The notes under the pieces were generated by a model that did not search any database, was not told the origin of the DNA, and saw only the letters and a program-made list of their open reading frames with translations. Position numbers and translations under genes: made by a program. Source: Gonocerus acuteangulatus (lineage: Eukaryota; Arthropoda; Insecta; Hemiptera; Coreidae). From it: DNA of 64,000 nucleotides. This document shows positions 1-9,569 of this stretch, one piece after another (positions within the stretch are counted from its first letter, which is position 1; each line of letters opens with the position of its first letter). Where the stretch lies: positions 41,075,764 to 41,139,763 of the forward strand of contig OX328123.1 of NCBI GenBank assembly GCA_946811695.1. Direction: 5' to 3'.

Positions 1-684
1 AAAAACAATTGCTTTTCCAAACTAAGGCCAGTACCAATAAACTACTTCATATTAGCATCCATTCATGATGTGACTACAATTGTTTCAAGGGTAGCATGAA
101 AATAGTGCGGGGACTAAGAAGTCATGTGTGAAGAAAAAAATGGTTGTGCTCCTAACTCATTGTAAAAGATGACAATGAAATGAATATTCAGTATAAGCAT
201 TCCACAAATTATCTTCCTTTCAAACTTTATGAGTGAATCGTTAAAATTCAAAACAGGGACATCAGAACCTCATATTTCAACTACTTCACAATTTGACAAT
301 GTTGGCCACGGTCCATTGTAAGGCGCGCCATGGATAAAATCAACATGTATAAATTCTGGACTGATAACCAAGGTGAAGATCTGTGTAAAATTTGACAGAC
401 ATCACAAGCCAGAATTCTTTAAAGCATATCATACTCATTAATGTTACTGGCCATGGGAGTACAACCCCTGCTATTTTCCATATGGTCATGTAATGAAAAT
501 ATATTGTAACATACAAAAAAATATATATATTTTTTTGTAAATATTATGTTTTTTTTTAAGTAGGTTAAATTTAAAGAAGTAACTGAAGTAAAGAACTTAG
601 AACCGAAAATATCATAAAATAAGTTAAATTTTAAATCAAGTGAAACACAATTTTGAAGACTATAACACAAATAAGTACTAAATT
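1..684. other. AT-rich intronic sequence, no gene recognised
   Basis: No exon, RNA gene or repeat could be identified here. The stretch is AT-rich with short A and T runs. Because it lies directly upstream of a transporter exon it is most likely intron of that gene; the upstream exons are outside the window or unrecognised. Confidence 0.5.
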
Positions 685-845
685 ATTTAAATTTTGAGTT
701 ATTATTGACAACTTTTAGGACGGGTTAGCTATAGGTTACCACCCTTTTCTAGCCAGGAAAGCCCTCCGCCCCTAGTGGGAATCGAACCCACGACCTTAGG
801 CATGTAGTGCATATGCTTTAGCATTCACAGCCACCGGGCATCTGA
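685..845 (-). repeat. tRNA-derived SINE (family 1), copy 1
   Basis: On the minus strand the head reads like a tRNA, starting GCCCGGTGGC and carrying a perfect polymerase III B box, GGTTCGATTCC, followed by CACTAGGGG. The body and 3' part (a GGTAACCTATAG-like block, then an AT-rich tail) match the copies at 14575-14783 and 32520-32705. It sits in the intron about 100 bp before the exon at 946. Confidence 0.85.
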
Positions 846-945
846 GATTAATAAATTGATCTATTTTAGTGAAGAACTATTTATCATGCTACCAAGATGT
901 ATCAATATTTCTATGATTATCATCATTAAATACACTTTTTTACAG

Positions 946-1097
946 GTGAAGAAAATTCATGAAGTAAAAAAATATGATAAAAATGGTAAAAAAAAGACTG
1001 CACTAAATAAGATACTTGAGGCAACATCAGTTTTGAGACCTCCCTATATTTACCGCTTATTGATGGTATTTGCTATGCAGGCATTTATTGCTTCAAC
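946..1097 (+). CDS. SV2/SVOP-like transporter, internal exon (first seen)
   Basis: The acceptor TTTTTTACAG precedes 946 and the donor GTAAGT follows 1097. The reading frame starts in phase 0 with VKKIHEVKKYDKNG and ends ...FAMQAFIAS with two bases left over. A basic cytoplasmic stretch leads into a hydrophobic segment, as expected for the loop before transmembrane helix 7 of a major facilitator transporter of the SV2/SVOP type. The two leftover bases are completed by the first base of the exon at 16496. Upstream exons are not visible. Family-level assignment comes from the joined exons, not from this exon alone. Confidence 0.75.
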
Positions 1098-1256
1098 GTA
1101 AGTACTTTAAAAGAGAAAAAGCGTAATCTTATTCTCAAATATATTCAATAATCAATACTTTTTTATATGCTCTTTTTAACCATGATAGATCTTTAATTTA
1201 TGCCTTTAGGTAGATTTTATTTTGTTTAGTTTGTTTCTAAATAAGTTTGAATACTG

Positions 1257-1368
1257 CTTTTAGCGCGGTTCCTCCCTAGGTTGACCTCACGGCGCGATCC
1301 GGACGTGCCGACCAGAAACTTTCTCGTTTCAGACCCCATAGATCACGAAAATATAGGTGGTTCAAATT

Positions 1369-1433
<65 letters not shown>

Positions 1434-2670
1434 TTGTCTGTTTAAGCTCTAGCAAGCTCAAAAATGGTCCGATTTTGATGAAATTTGGTACAAAAATCTG
1501 TCTTCTTATTTGAAAGGTCAAGTTCGTTAGCCAGCAGAATCCGCCCAAAGGAAGATGGCGTTTGGGGTGAAATTCGCGCAATAAAATCGTAAGGCTTACG
1601 TTTTTGAGTTCATATGCTTCCACGTACTTCTTTTATAGGTTTCTTAACATAGAAAAACGAATGAAACCATTTTTAAGGCGATATCTGTAACCGTTTTTGA
1701 GAAAAGTGGAATCAACGTTTTCGCTGTCATTATTTTATTGTGGGTACTTAAAATCGCGGGATTCAATTGAAATTTTTTCTACATCTTGGAAATTAATCCC
1801 AACTGAGATGTTTAAATTTTGGTAATATTTGGAGTTAAGGAAGTATGCGAAGAAAAATATTTTATTAATAGACATGAAAAGTTTTCGGATCTTCATACAT
1901 TTTTCGTAAATACCTCAATAACGGTTGGGAAATCGTGGTAAATGGAAGGCAACCATTCGAATGCTTACTAAATTCTCTACAAAAAAGGTTCTGAAGCATT
2001 ATTCGATGGGACAACGTCAATCAGAGATATAAGCGCTTAAAACTTAAAAAGTGTTTGTTTTGTTGTTTTGAAAGGGTTTTTCTATTTGTTTATCTTACTT
2101 TTTAATTGGTTATTTTTTGTTTTAAATTGCATTTATCAGTAAAATTAGTATTGTAGTAAAATAAGCTAAGAAACGGTAAAAGGTATAGGTAATACGTTTG
2201 GAATAGCTGTGGAAATCAAGATGGCTGTGGCTAACCATGATGGCGTATACATAGGTTTGTTTTGAATTCTCCTATCTATATAACCTTCATCCTGCTACAA
2301 CTGAAGTTATCATTATTTCTTATTTTATAGAAAGATTTAACCCACGAGAGAATGAACTTTTATTTGCCATGAAGCACACATTTACAGTTGATTATTACAG
2401 TGAAACGAATTTGCTTGTAAAACAAGGAACTTAAAATGACAACGAATTTTTGGTTGTTTGGAATAGAGCCTGCTGAGCAGTATTCGTAGAGTGAGTACGT
2501 TTTTAGTACATAATTGTATTGACTTATTCAGCCTTCCTCAAGAATGAGGATTAAGAACTATCCGCTTCTGTGTAAGTTGGCTACTGTCAGTTTCCCGTTA
2601 TTTGTGATGCCTAATCTACTCCACTTCTTCGAGATATACGAAACCACGCTAAGATGAGTCGGAATTTTTT
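1257..2670 (-). mobile_element. R-family non-autonomous element, full-length (subtype B)
   Basis: The copy starts with TTTTAGCGCGGTTCC (the reverse of the family's GGAACCGCGCTAAAA end), crosses a (TA)n array at about 1370-1430, and ends near ACCACGCTAAGATGAGTCGG, a decayed form of the other family end. Its internal left half matches 57691-58742 rather than the commoner subtype at 6912-8504. It has no coding capacity; frames running through the TA array give only [10 protein letters not shown] peptides. Confidence 0.8.
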
Positions 2671-3025
2671 AATATTGAAGCACCAAAAAACTGCTCTGCA
2701 TTGTTTTGAGCCATTTATAAACAATGCAGAGCAGTTTTTAGCAGAGAAATATGTATACAGCAGTATTTATGTAGCAGGCGAGCTACCATTAAAATACAGA
2801 AGGGAGACGTTATGCATAAAACACATCCTAAAACATAAATGTTTGATTGTCTGCATGAATGCGATTCAAAATAACCCTTTCTACAAAAAATATATGCAAG
2901 AGTGTACTAGACCAAGTCCTATCATTGTCAGGTATGAAGAATACATCAAGGACATACCTACTACCAATACATCATTACTTATGAACACATTACTCGCAAT
3001 ACCTCCTTGGCAAAAGGAAATTTAA
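2654..3025 (+). pseudogene. Non-LTR retrotransposon fragment (region between RT and RNase H)
   Basis: A 123-codon frame contains features typical of the segment downstream of the reverse transcriptase in I/R1-type LINEs: a helical stretch with ELPLKYRRETLC, then NPFYKKY, RPSPIIVRYEEY and a closing PPW. Neither an RT nor an RNase H domain is present, so it is a truncated remnant. The first ~20 codons overlap a perfect 21-bp inverted repeat (2685-2739) and the end of the R element, so the annotated start is unlikely to be a genuine start. Clade assignment is tentative. Confidence 0.5.
2685..2740. repeat. 21-bp perfect inverted repeat (snap-back)
   Basis: The arm AAAAACTGCTCTGCATTGTT near 2685-2706 is matched in reverse complement at 2719-2739, separated by about 12 bases. 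It lies at the 5' break of the LINE fragment, where a templated snap-back or 5' inversion would leave such a trace. Confidence 0.8.
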
Positions 3026-3327
3026 CAATAGACACAACATTGACGAACTACAAAAAATTTGATGAGACATGGGGTGGAGTAAATAAAAGCTAGGATCTAG
3101 TAGGTAGAATCTAGCCCTTAGATGTAGCTCTTCCTCAATACGGAGTGAATAAACAAGAGCTACTTCTAGGTAGCAAGATCTAAGTAAGTTAGACTCATCT
3201 CCTGATAAACTAAGGAAATTCTAAGGGTAGCTGGTGCTAACCCCCTAGCTCTTCCTTCCTGTCAGGGTTTGTTGCTTGTCTCTCTCTCCTCATCGGGCTC
3301 AGTGTGTCTTGTGAAACTGTCGACACG
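3026..3327. other. Non-coding, CTAG-rich sequence related to the fold-back MITE
   Basis: No gene. Short motifs such as GTGAATAAA and GAGCTAC recur here in both orientations, and resemble the termini of the fold-back element at 4190-4540, so this may be a decayed relative. Confidence 0.35.
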
Positions 3328-3587
3328 CATGGGCCCTATTAGGAGGGGGCTGAGAGGGCTATAGTCCCCTCCGAAATTGGTAAAATTGTGTCATAAAAAC
3401 CTTAAAAATAAATTAAATTAGACCACTTTGGTCAACAAAAAATAATTTATTTTTGGCGTAATAGCATTTTAATTGACTAACTATTCCAAGTTCAAGGTTG
3501 ATAATATTCCATGCCCCCCAAATGCTCTCAGCCCTCCCCCCCAAATAAGCCCAGCCCCTCCCGAAATAATTTCTATATACGCCCATG
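3328..3587. mobile_element. hAT-type MITE, copy 1
   Basis: About 260 bp bounded by CATGGGC and GCCCATG, with G-rich and C-rich subterminal runs (GGGGGCTGAG / CTCAGCCCTCCCC). The 8-bp flanks TCGACACG and CCGACATG agree at 6 of 8 positions, a decayed 8-bp target duplication. The family is the same as 9863-10116, where the 8-bp duplication is perfect, which points to the hAT superfamily. It is inserted directly in front of the Myb/SANT-like frame. Confidence 0.75.
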
Positions 3588-3593
3588 CCGACA

Positions 3594-3889
3594 TGGATCG
3601 GTCACTTTTTTTAACAGTATTACTCAATGATCCTGTGGTAATGGAAAAATCTAAATTACAAGCTGCTATTAAAGAAAGAAAACATGCTTGGGACAGAATT
3701 AGTAATGAATTTTCAATTGCCATAGGGAAAACGGTCACCATTGCACAGTTAAGTAAGTTGCTGAGTAACATGAAATCAAGCATAAAGAAGAAAACCGACC
3801 AAATCGCCACTGGTAATAAGCCTATAAAATTGAAGCAGTGGGGAAAAGCTTTTTACAAATTATTGATTAAGGGCAAAAATGCCTGGTAG
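3594..3889 (+). pseudogene. Myb/SANT-like (MADF-like) DNA-binding domain remnant
   Basis: From ATG at 3594 the frame gives about 98 residues with ERKHAWDRISNEF, then TVTIAQLSKLLSNMKSSIKKKTD and a later aromatic-rich tail. The Trp-Ile-Phe spacing followed by QL..LL.NMK is typical of the small trihelical Myb/SANT-like domains carried by many insect transposon-derived and regulatory genes. The frame ends at a stop soon after GKNAW, and no further domain is seen downstream to about 4130. The hAT MITE lies right at its 5' edge. It is probably a domesticated or transposon-borne domain fragment, not an intact gene. Confidence 0.5.
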
Positions 3890-4189
3890 AATCGCAGTTA
3901 GATTCACCGACTCATCGACAAGTGTCGAACAAGGAAGTAGGGGAACCCAGCACTGCTTCACAACAAATTGCAAATAAAAAAAATTGAAAAAGTTTGAAAA
4001 TGGTTGAGGTTTACGGTACAGAAGAAAAAAAAAGATCCATCAACTCCAGAACTTCAAAGAATCGTTTTACTACCGAAAATGCAGCAAAACAAGATGAAAA
4101 TAGAACGTGAAGACGTCTCGGTGCATATAATACTCCTTTTCCTTAAGAAAATGCATAAACGCATTTGATTGATTGAAAAGAAACAACTA

Positions 4190-4540
4190 ACTAAAAGCTA
4201 GCAGTTGCTAGAACTAAGTATTTTCCAAGCAATTGCTTAATTCCAAGTGAATAAAAATTAGCTCCATCTAGGCCTAGCACTTGCTTAGTTTATCATGGTC
4301 CCTAGCTGCAGGTAGGTAGAAGGCATGACCCAGGCCAGACTAGCTTTTTCCTTAGCAATTGCTAACCTTAGAACCTAGTCACAGCTCTTTATTCACACCT
4401 TCTACCTAGCTGCAGCTAGGAACCATGATAAACTAAGCAAGTGCTTGGCCTAGTTGGAGCTAACATTTTTATTCACTTGGAACTAAGCAATTGCTTGGAA
4501 AATACTTAGTTCTAGCAACTGCTAGCTTTTATTCACTCCA
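4190..4540. mobile_element. Fold-back (palindromic) MITE, ~350 bp
   Basis: Two arms of about 140 bp are near-perfect reverse complements. The left begins AAAGCTAGCAGTTGCTAGAA and the right ends in its complement, GCAACTGCTAGCTTT. Internal motifs such as CCAAGCAATTGCTTA, TTAGTTTATCATGG and CTAGCTGCAG recur in both arms. There is no coding content. The termini are flanked by TTATTCACTCCA-type sequence, also seen near 3060-3150. Confidence 0.85.
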
Positions 4541-4784
4541 GCCATGTTTATAAATAGGGAACGGATGTTCATGTAAAATAAAATTAAAAATATGTACATA
4601 TATATTTAACTATTTATAATGAAATAAATAATAAAAAATTGAAAATATGTACTAAAAAAATACCTAAAACACTAAAACACAAAAATATTGAAAAGAAAAG
4701 CATAAATAATTAGTACGAACTTTATTATAAATGGACAAAATTACTAAAATTCTATAACGTATTGAAAAAGAAAATATAAATAAA
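4541..4784. other. AT-rich sequence without recognised features
   Basis: Low-complexity AT-rich intronic DNA; nothing else seen. Confidence 0.4.
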
Positions 4785-4881
4785 AAAAGTCCGACTCGCA
4801 GGAACTGCCTCATCTTAGCGCGGTTCCGTTCTTATCCCTAGTCTAATTTCGAAAGATTAAAATAGAAGCAGTTATTATTTT

Positions 4882-5054
4882 GTTGAGAGGAGATCGTTGA
4901 CCGTTGATGATGCAAGGTAGGGATTGTCCGGGTTAGGTCACTGCTACTTAATAATACATACCCCATATGTGTATGTATGTGGGCATATATATGTACATAT
5001 GTGTGCGTGTATATGTGTATGTGTATATGCATATATATAAATGTATATATATTA

Positions 5055-5100
<46 letters not shown>

Positions 5101-5263
5101 AGGTATATTTACATAGATATGTGCATATATTAGTGTTAAATATGTCCTACTTGTATTTACAGCCCTGATGAAGGCTTGAAGTTCAAGCCGAAACGTCGGC
5201 ACAATAAAACCATTTTTACGATAAAATGTAGTTTTATTAAGTAGCAGTGACCGAACCCTGACA
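4882..5263 (+). mobile_element. Small insertion with terminal inverted repeats and a hammerhead-like core
   Basis: The motif GGTCACTGCTACTTAATAA at about 4936-4954 recurs inverted at about 5236-5254, near the outer edges of the insert. A (TA)n array and an ACATATGTG-rich stretch fill the middle. The R sequence resumes at ATTTTGGTTCCACC, and the flanks share AGTTAT(T)ATTTTG, a likely target-site duplication. Insertion in TA-rich context plus a hammerhead-like core suggests a Penelope-like or retrozyme-like origin, but no coding region survives to prove it. Confidence 0.5.
5165..5197 (+). ncRNA. Hammerhead-ribozyme-like core (locus 1)
   Basis: CTGATGA is followed by a 6-bp stem (GGCTTG / CAAGCC, loop of 5) and GAAACGTC. 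This is the order CUGANGA - stem II - GAAAC expected for the hammerhead catalytic core. The other loci (57599-57629, 60390-60421, 60558-60592) have different but compensated stem II pairs. No convincing stem III or stem I was found here, so activity is unproven. Confidence 0.45.
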
Positions 5264-6164
5264 GTTATATTTTGGTTCCACCAGTCTTGAAAGGTAGGAT
5301 TTACAATCTTACCTGGAAGGGTCGGCAACACTAGAAACCGTCCCGCTAGTTACAAGGTCTTGGAATCTTGGAACTCTATATTTCTAACAATAAATTGTTT
5401 TTGTTATTTTTTTCTTAACCTGTTTTATTTTCGAATACATTATCCAACTATAAGCAATTAAAAAATAACAAGGAATAAAATACAGACAAAAAGAACACTT
5501 CGAATAAGCGAAATCAATTACTTTAAAGCTTTAAGCTCTTATTTCTCCGATTTACATCGCCTAATCAAAACTTTCATTAGAACCTTTTATGTAGAGCATT
5601 TAATAAGCTTTCTAATGGTATTCTTCCGTTTACCAAAATTCTCAACAGTTTTCGAGATATTAATGAAAGTTCCCAAAATTTATATTATTTCTAGCAACAG
5701 AAAATTGGCCTCATTTTTCATATCATGTTTTACACACAAAATTTTCGCAACATAAGAAATTACAAAAATAAAAAGCAATAAAAAACGATGGGAAAGAGAC
5801 AAAAATTACAACAAGAACGAAAAAAACCCGTTCATAAGAACAAAACAGACTTATTTGAAGTTTTAAGCACTTATTTCTCCGATTGACATAACCTAATCAA
5901 AAATAGTTTTAGAATCTTTTTTGTAGAGAATTTAGTAAGCTTTCAAATAGTTTCTATCCACTTACCACGATTTCCCAACCGTGTTCGAGATATTAATGAA
6001 AGTATACGAACTTCCCAAAACTTTTCATGTCTGTTCATAAAATATTTTATTCTAACCCTTCCTTAACTCCAAACGTAACAAAACTTTCAACATATTAGTT
6101 TTAATGAAAGTAGAACATGCAGATAAAGTTTCAACTGAATCCCGTAATTCTAAGTACCCAAACC

Positions 6165-6781
6165 AAAAAGTCCGACTCGCAGGAACTGCATCATCTTAGC
6201 GCGGTTCCGTTCTTATCCGAAGTGCGATTAGTAAAGGAATAGTAGCAGCTATCGGTAGGTTTTGATCTGTCGTTAAAAATATAAAATAAAATCTCAAAGA
6301 GAAGGAAGCTTAAAGAGCCACATATGAAAACTGACAGTTTTCTAAACGGATGGGACTCTCCCGTCATCGCGACGCTCACTCTAGGAAAACTCTATTACCA
6401 ATATGATTCTTATTTTCTCAGCTTTAATGAAATACTCATTCCACCGTTAAATAAACTTAAAAAACAAAAGTGAGGTAAACAGTGACAAAAACCCGTTTAA
6501 AATAACAAAACTAACATTTTCGTAGTTTTAAGCACTTACTTCTCCGACTGACATTGCCCCATCGAAATTTGCTTCAGAATTTTTTTTTTTAGAGAATTTA
6601 GTAAGCTTTTGAATGGTTAAATCGTACTTCCCACGATTTCTTAACTGTTTTGAAGATATTAAGGGGGAAAAATGGTGCTAATACCTACCGATAGCTGCTA
6701 TATTCCTTCACTAATCGCACTTGAGATAAGAACGGAACCGCGCTAAGATGAAGCAGTTCCTGCGGGTCGGACTTTTTTTTT
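6165..6781. mobile_element. MITE with ~95-bp terminal inverted repeats (R left-end family)
   Basis: About 617 bp bounded by AAAAAGTCCGACTCGCAGGA on the left and its complement (TCCTGCGGGTCGGACTTTTT) on the right. The inverted similarity extends through TTAGCGCGGTTCCGTTCTTA and GTGCGATTAGT to AGCTATCGGTAGG, about 95 bp. It shares the R-family left end on both sides and has no (TA)n array, so it may be a fold-back derivative of R. No coding region. Confidence 0.85.
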
Positions 6782-6911
6782 GTCAGACAAATTAATGTAT
6801 TATGTTTATATTATAATATAAATATTATGTTTATAAGAAGAGCAAATCACTTTAATTGCGGTGTAAAATATTGTTGCTAGCTAAATCTAAGTATTATATA
6901 AGCTCATAAGG

Positions 6912-8280
6912 AAAAAAAAGTCCGATTCGCAGGAACTGCGTCATCTTAGCGCGGTTCCGTTCTTATCTCTAGTGTTTATGAAGGCATAGAATAGAAAAAG
7001 TTATTACTTTGTTTAGATCAATAGCGAAACAGCTATCCAAATGAAATCTCAAACAAACCAGTCTTGAAAGGTCTTTGTTGATTTACAATCATACCTGTAT
7101 GGGTCAGCTATACCATAAGTCGGGCAGAAAGGCCTCCGCTCAGAGGCATTTGGAAAGCCTTGGGATCTCTCTCTTTAAACGCTACATTTCTAACAATAAA
7201 TTGATCTTCTTATTTTACTTAATCTGTTTTATTGTCAAATACATTATCTGACTATAAGCAATTTAAAAATAACAAGGAATAAAACAGACAAAAAGAATAG
7301 AATAAGCGAAATCAATTACTTAAAAGTTTTAAGCACTTATTTCTCCGATTGACATCGCTTATTCAAAACTTTCTTTAAAACCTTTCTTGTAGACCATTTA
7401 GTAAGCTTTCGAATGGTAACCTTTCGCTTCCCAAGATTTTCAACCGTTTTCGAGATATTAAGAAATTATACGAAGTTCCCAAAACTTTTTATTATTTCTG
7501 ACAACAGAAAATTGGTCTCATTTTACCTATCCTGTTTTACACACACATACATTTTCCTTACAAATACAACATAAGAAATTAAAGAAATAAAAAGCAATAA
7601 AAAACCAAGGGAAAGAGACAAAAATTACAAAAAGAACGACAAAAACCCGTTCATAAGAACAAAACAGACGTATTTGAAGTTTTAAGCATTTATTTCTCCG
7701 ATTTACATAACCTAATCAAAAATAGTTTTAGAATTTTTTGTAGAAAATTTAGTAAGCTTTCAAATAGTTTCTATCCACTTACCACGATTTCCCAACCGTG
7801 TTCGAGATATTAATGAAAGTATACGAAGTTTCCAAAACTTTTCATGTCTGTTAATAAAATATTTTATTCTAACCCTTCCTTAACTCCAAACGTAACATAA
7901 CTTTCAACATACTAGTTTTAATGAAAGTAGAACATGCAGATAATGTTTCAACTGAATCCCGTTATTCTAAGTACCCAAACCAAAAACGGTATTCAAAAAC
8001 TATTTTTCCAATTTTCTCAACAACGGTTAAAGCTATCGCCTTGAAAATGGTTTCATTCGTTTTCCTAGCCCAAGAAGCCTATAAAACGAGTACTTACAAG
8101 CTTATGAACTCAAAAACGTAAGCGTTACGATTTTTTCTGCGCGAATTTCGCCCCAAACGCCATCTTCCAGTGGGCGGATTTTGCTGGTTAACGAACTTGA
8201 CCTTTCAAATTGGACGACAGATTTTTGTACCAAATTTCATCAAAATCGGACCATTCGTCTTCTATTTAGAGAGCGAACAG

Positions 8281-8341
<61 letters not shown>

Positions 8342-8504
8342 TATACATATATATATATATATATACAAATTTGAACCACCGTTATTTTCGGTTTCTAGGG
8401 GTTCTGAAACGCAAAATTTTCTAGTCGGCACTTCCGGATCGTTTCATTGTATCAACCTTATAAGCGGGGTTCCTCCCTATGGGGGAGGGAGGAACCGCGC
8501 TAAA
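6912..8504 (+). mobile_element. R-family element, full-length reference copy (subtype A)
   Basis: About 1.59 kb. The left end is AAAAGTCCGATTCGCAGGAA...CTTAGCGCGGTTCCG. Two related internal blocks follow, each with TTATTTCTCCGATT, TTTAGTAAGCTTTC and CGAGATATTA. Next come the conserved tract ending GAGAGCGAACAGACAAA, a (TA)n array (about 8287-8360), the tract ACAAATTTGAACCACCGTTA, and a terminal stem-loop (GGTTCCTCCC / GGGAGGAACC) followed by GCGCTAAAA. The short AGCGCGGTTCC motif is inverted between the two ends. No protein is encoded; frames recurring between copies are frozen in repeat sequence. The layout recalls helentron-derived non-autonomous elements (subterminal inverted repeats, internal microsatellite, 3' hairpin), but that is inference. 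Confidence 0.8.
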
Positions 8505-9000
8505 ATGGTGCTAATGACTCAGATTTCGATACACCATAAAAGAAAAAAAAAATTAAGGACAATATACAAAGATTCCGAAGTATTTCATGTCTGTTAATAA
8601 AATATTTTATTCTAATCCCAATAACGCAACACTTATACACAAATAAACTTTTTTTAGGTACCTATTTAATACGTATAAAATAAGGTTATAATGAGCGATC
8701 CGCTGTGGCATACACCAAGTACTACCACCGTGTGGAGTGCAACTAGTATAGACCGGTACGTCTGTACCACTGTCGTATGTAAAGAGCGGCTGTTCTGATA
8801 CTGGCAAAAATTAGAAATCCTACATTCCTAAAGTTGTTTGGAGGCTTATCTTTATGACTCTAGACAAAGACTTGAAGATGACGAGGGTACACAGGGAGAC
8901 GAGAGTACCTGGGGACAGGGAAAACGCCCCCCACCCTAAGCCTCCTAGCTCCTCACCTTCGAATTCATATGATTTCGTTCATTGAATTTAAAAAAAAAAA
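8505..9000. other. Unassigned intronic sequence
   Basis: No gene or identifiable repeat. Contains a locally C-rich stretch near 8925-8950. Confidence 0.4.
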
Positions 9001-9569
9001 ATTAATAAATAGATAAAAACTTCTGAAAATAGGGAATACCAAAAACAATTCTAAAGAACGAAATCAACACCAGTACAGTCATCTAGATATTCATAGGGCA
9101 TCTTCGAATTCCAAGATACCGTTGAAACAAAATATTGTTTCTATATATACGTATCCTGTTTTATTGACTAATACATTTGACTACTATAAGCAATCACAAA
9201 AATAACGAGCAGTGAAAAAAAACTGTAGGAAACACACAAAAAGATTCGTTCAAATGAACGAAATTACCTATGTTTTAAGCACTTATTTCTCCAAATATGA
9301 CCATCCCATCGCAAATGTCTTCAAAACATTTTTTGTAGAAAATTTAGTAACCTTTCGAATGGTAATCTTTTGCTTGCCAAGATTCCAAACAGTTTTCGTG
9401 ATATTAATGAAAATATACGAAGTTCCCAAAACTTTTCATGTCTAAAAATGAAATATTTTATTTTAATCCTTCCTTTACTCCAAACGTAACCAAATTTTAA
9501 ACATATTAGTTTTAATAAAATTCAAACATGGAGAAAATGTTTCAACTGAAGCCCATGATTCTAAGTACC
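9000..9569 (+). repeat. R-related repeat block without ends
   Basis: It contains the family motifs GCACTTATTTCTCC, TTTTTTGTAGAAAATTTAGT and CCAAAACTTTTCATGTCT, and matches the block at about 36170-36450. No (TA)n array or hairpin end is present. Confidence 0.6.

Larger units (their letters stand above)
4785..6164 (+). mobile_element. R-family element, right end lost, with nested insertion
   Basis: The left end AAAGTCCGACTCGCAGGAAC...TTAGCGCGGTTCCG lies at 4789-4830. The body contains the two related blocks typical of the family (ACTTATTTCTCCGATT...GAGATATTA). An insertion at about 4882-5263 interrupts it, flanked by an imperfect copy of AGTTATTATTTTG. The right part with (TA)n and hairpin is missing; the next element starts at 6165. 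Confidence 0.75.
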
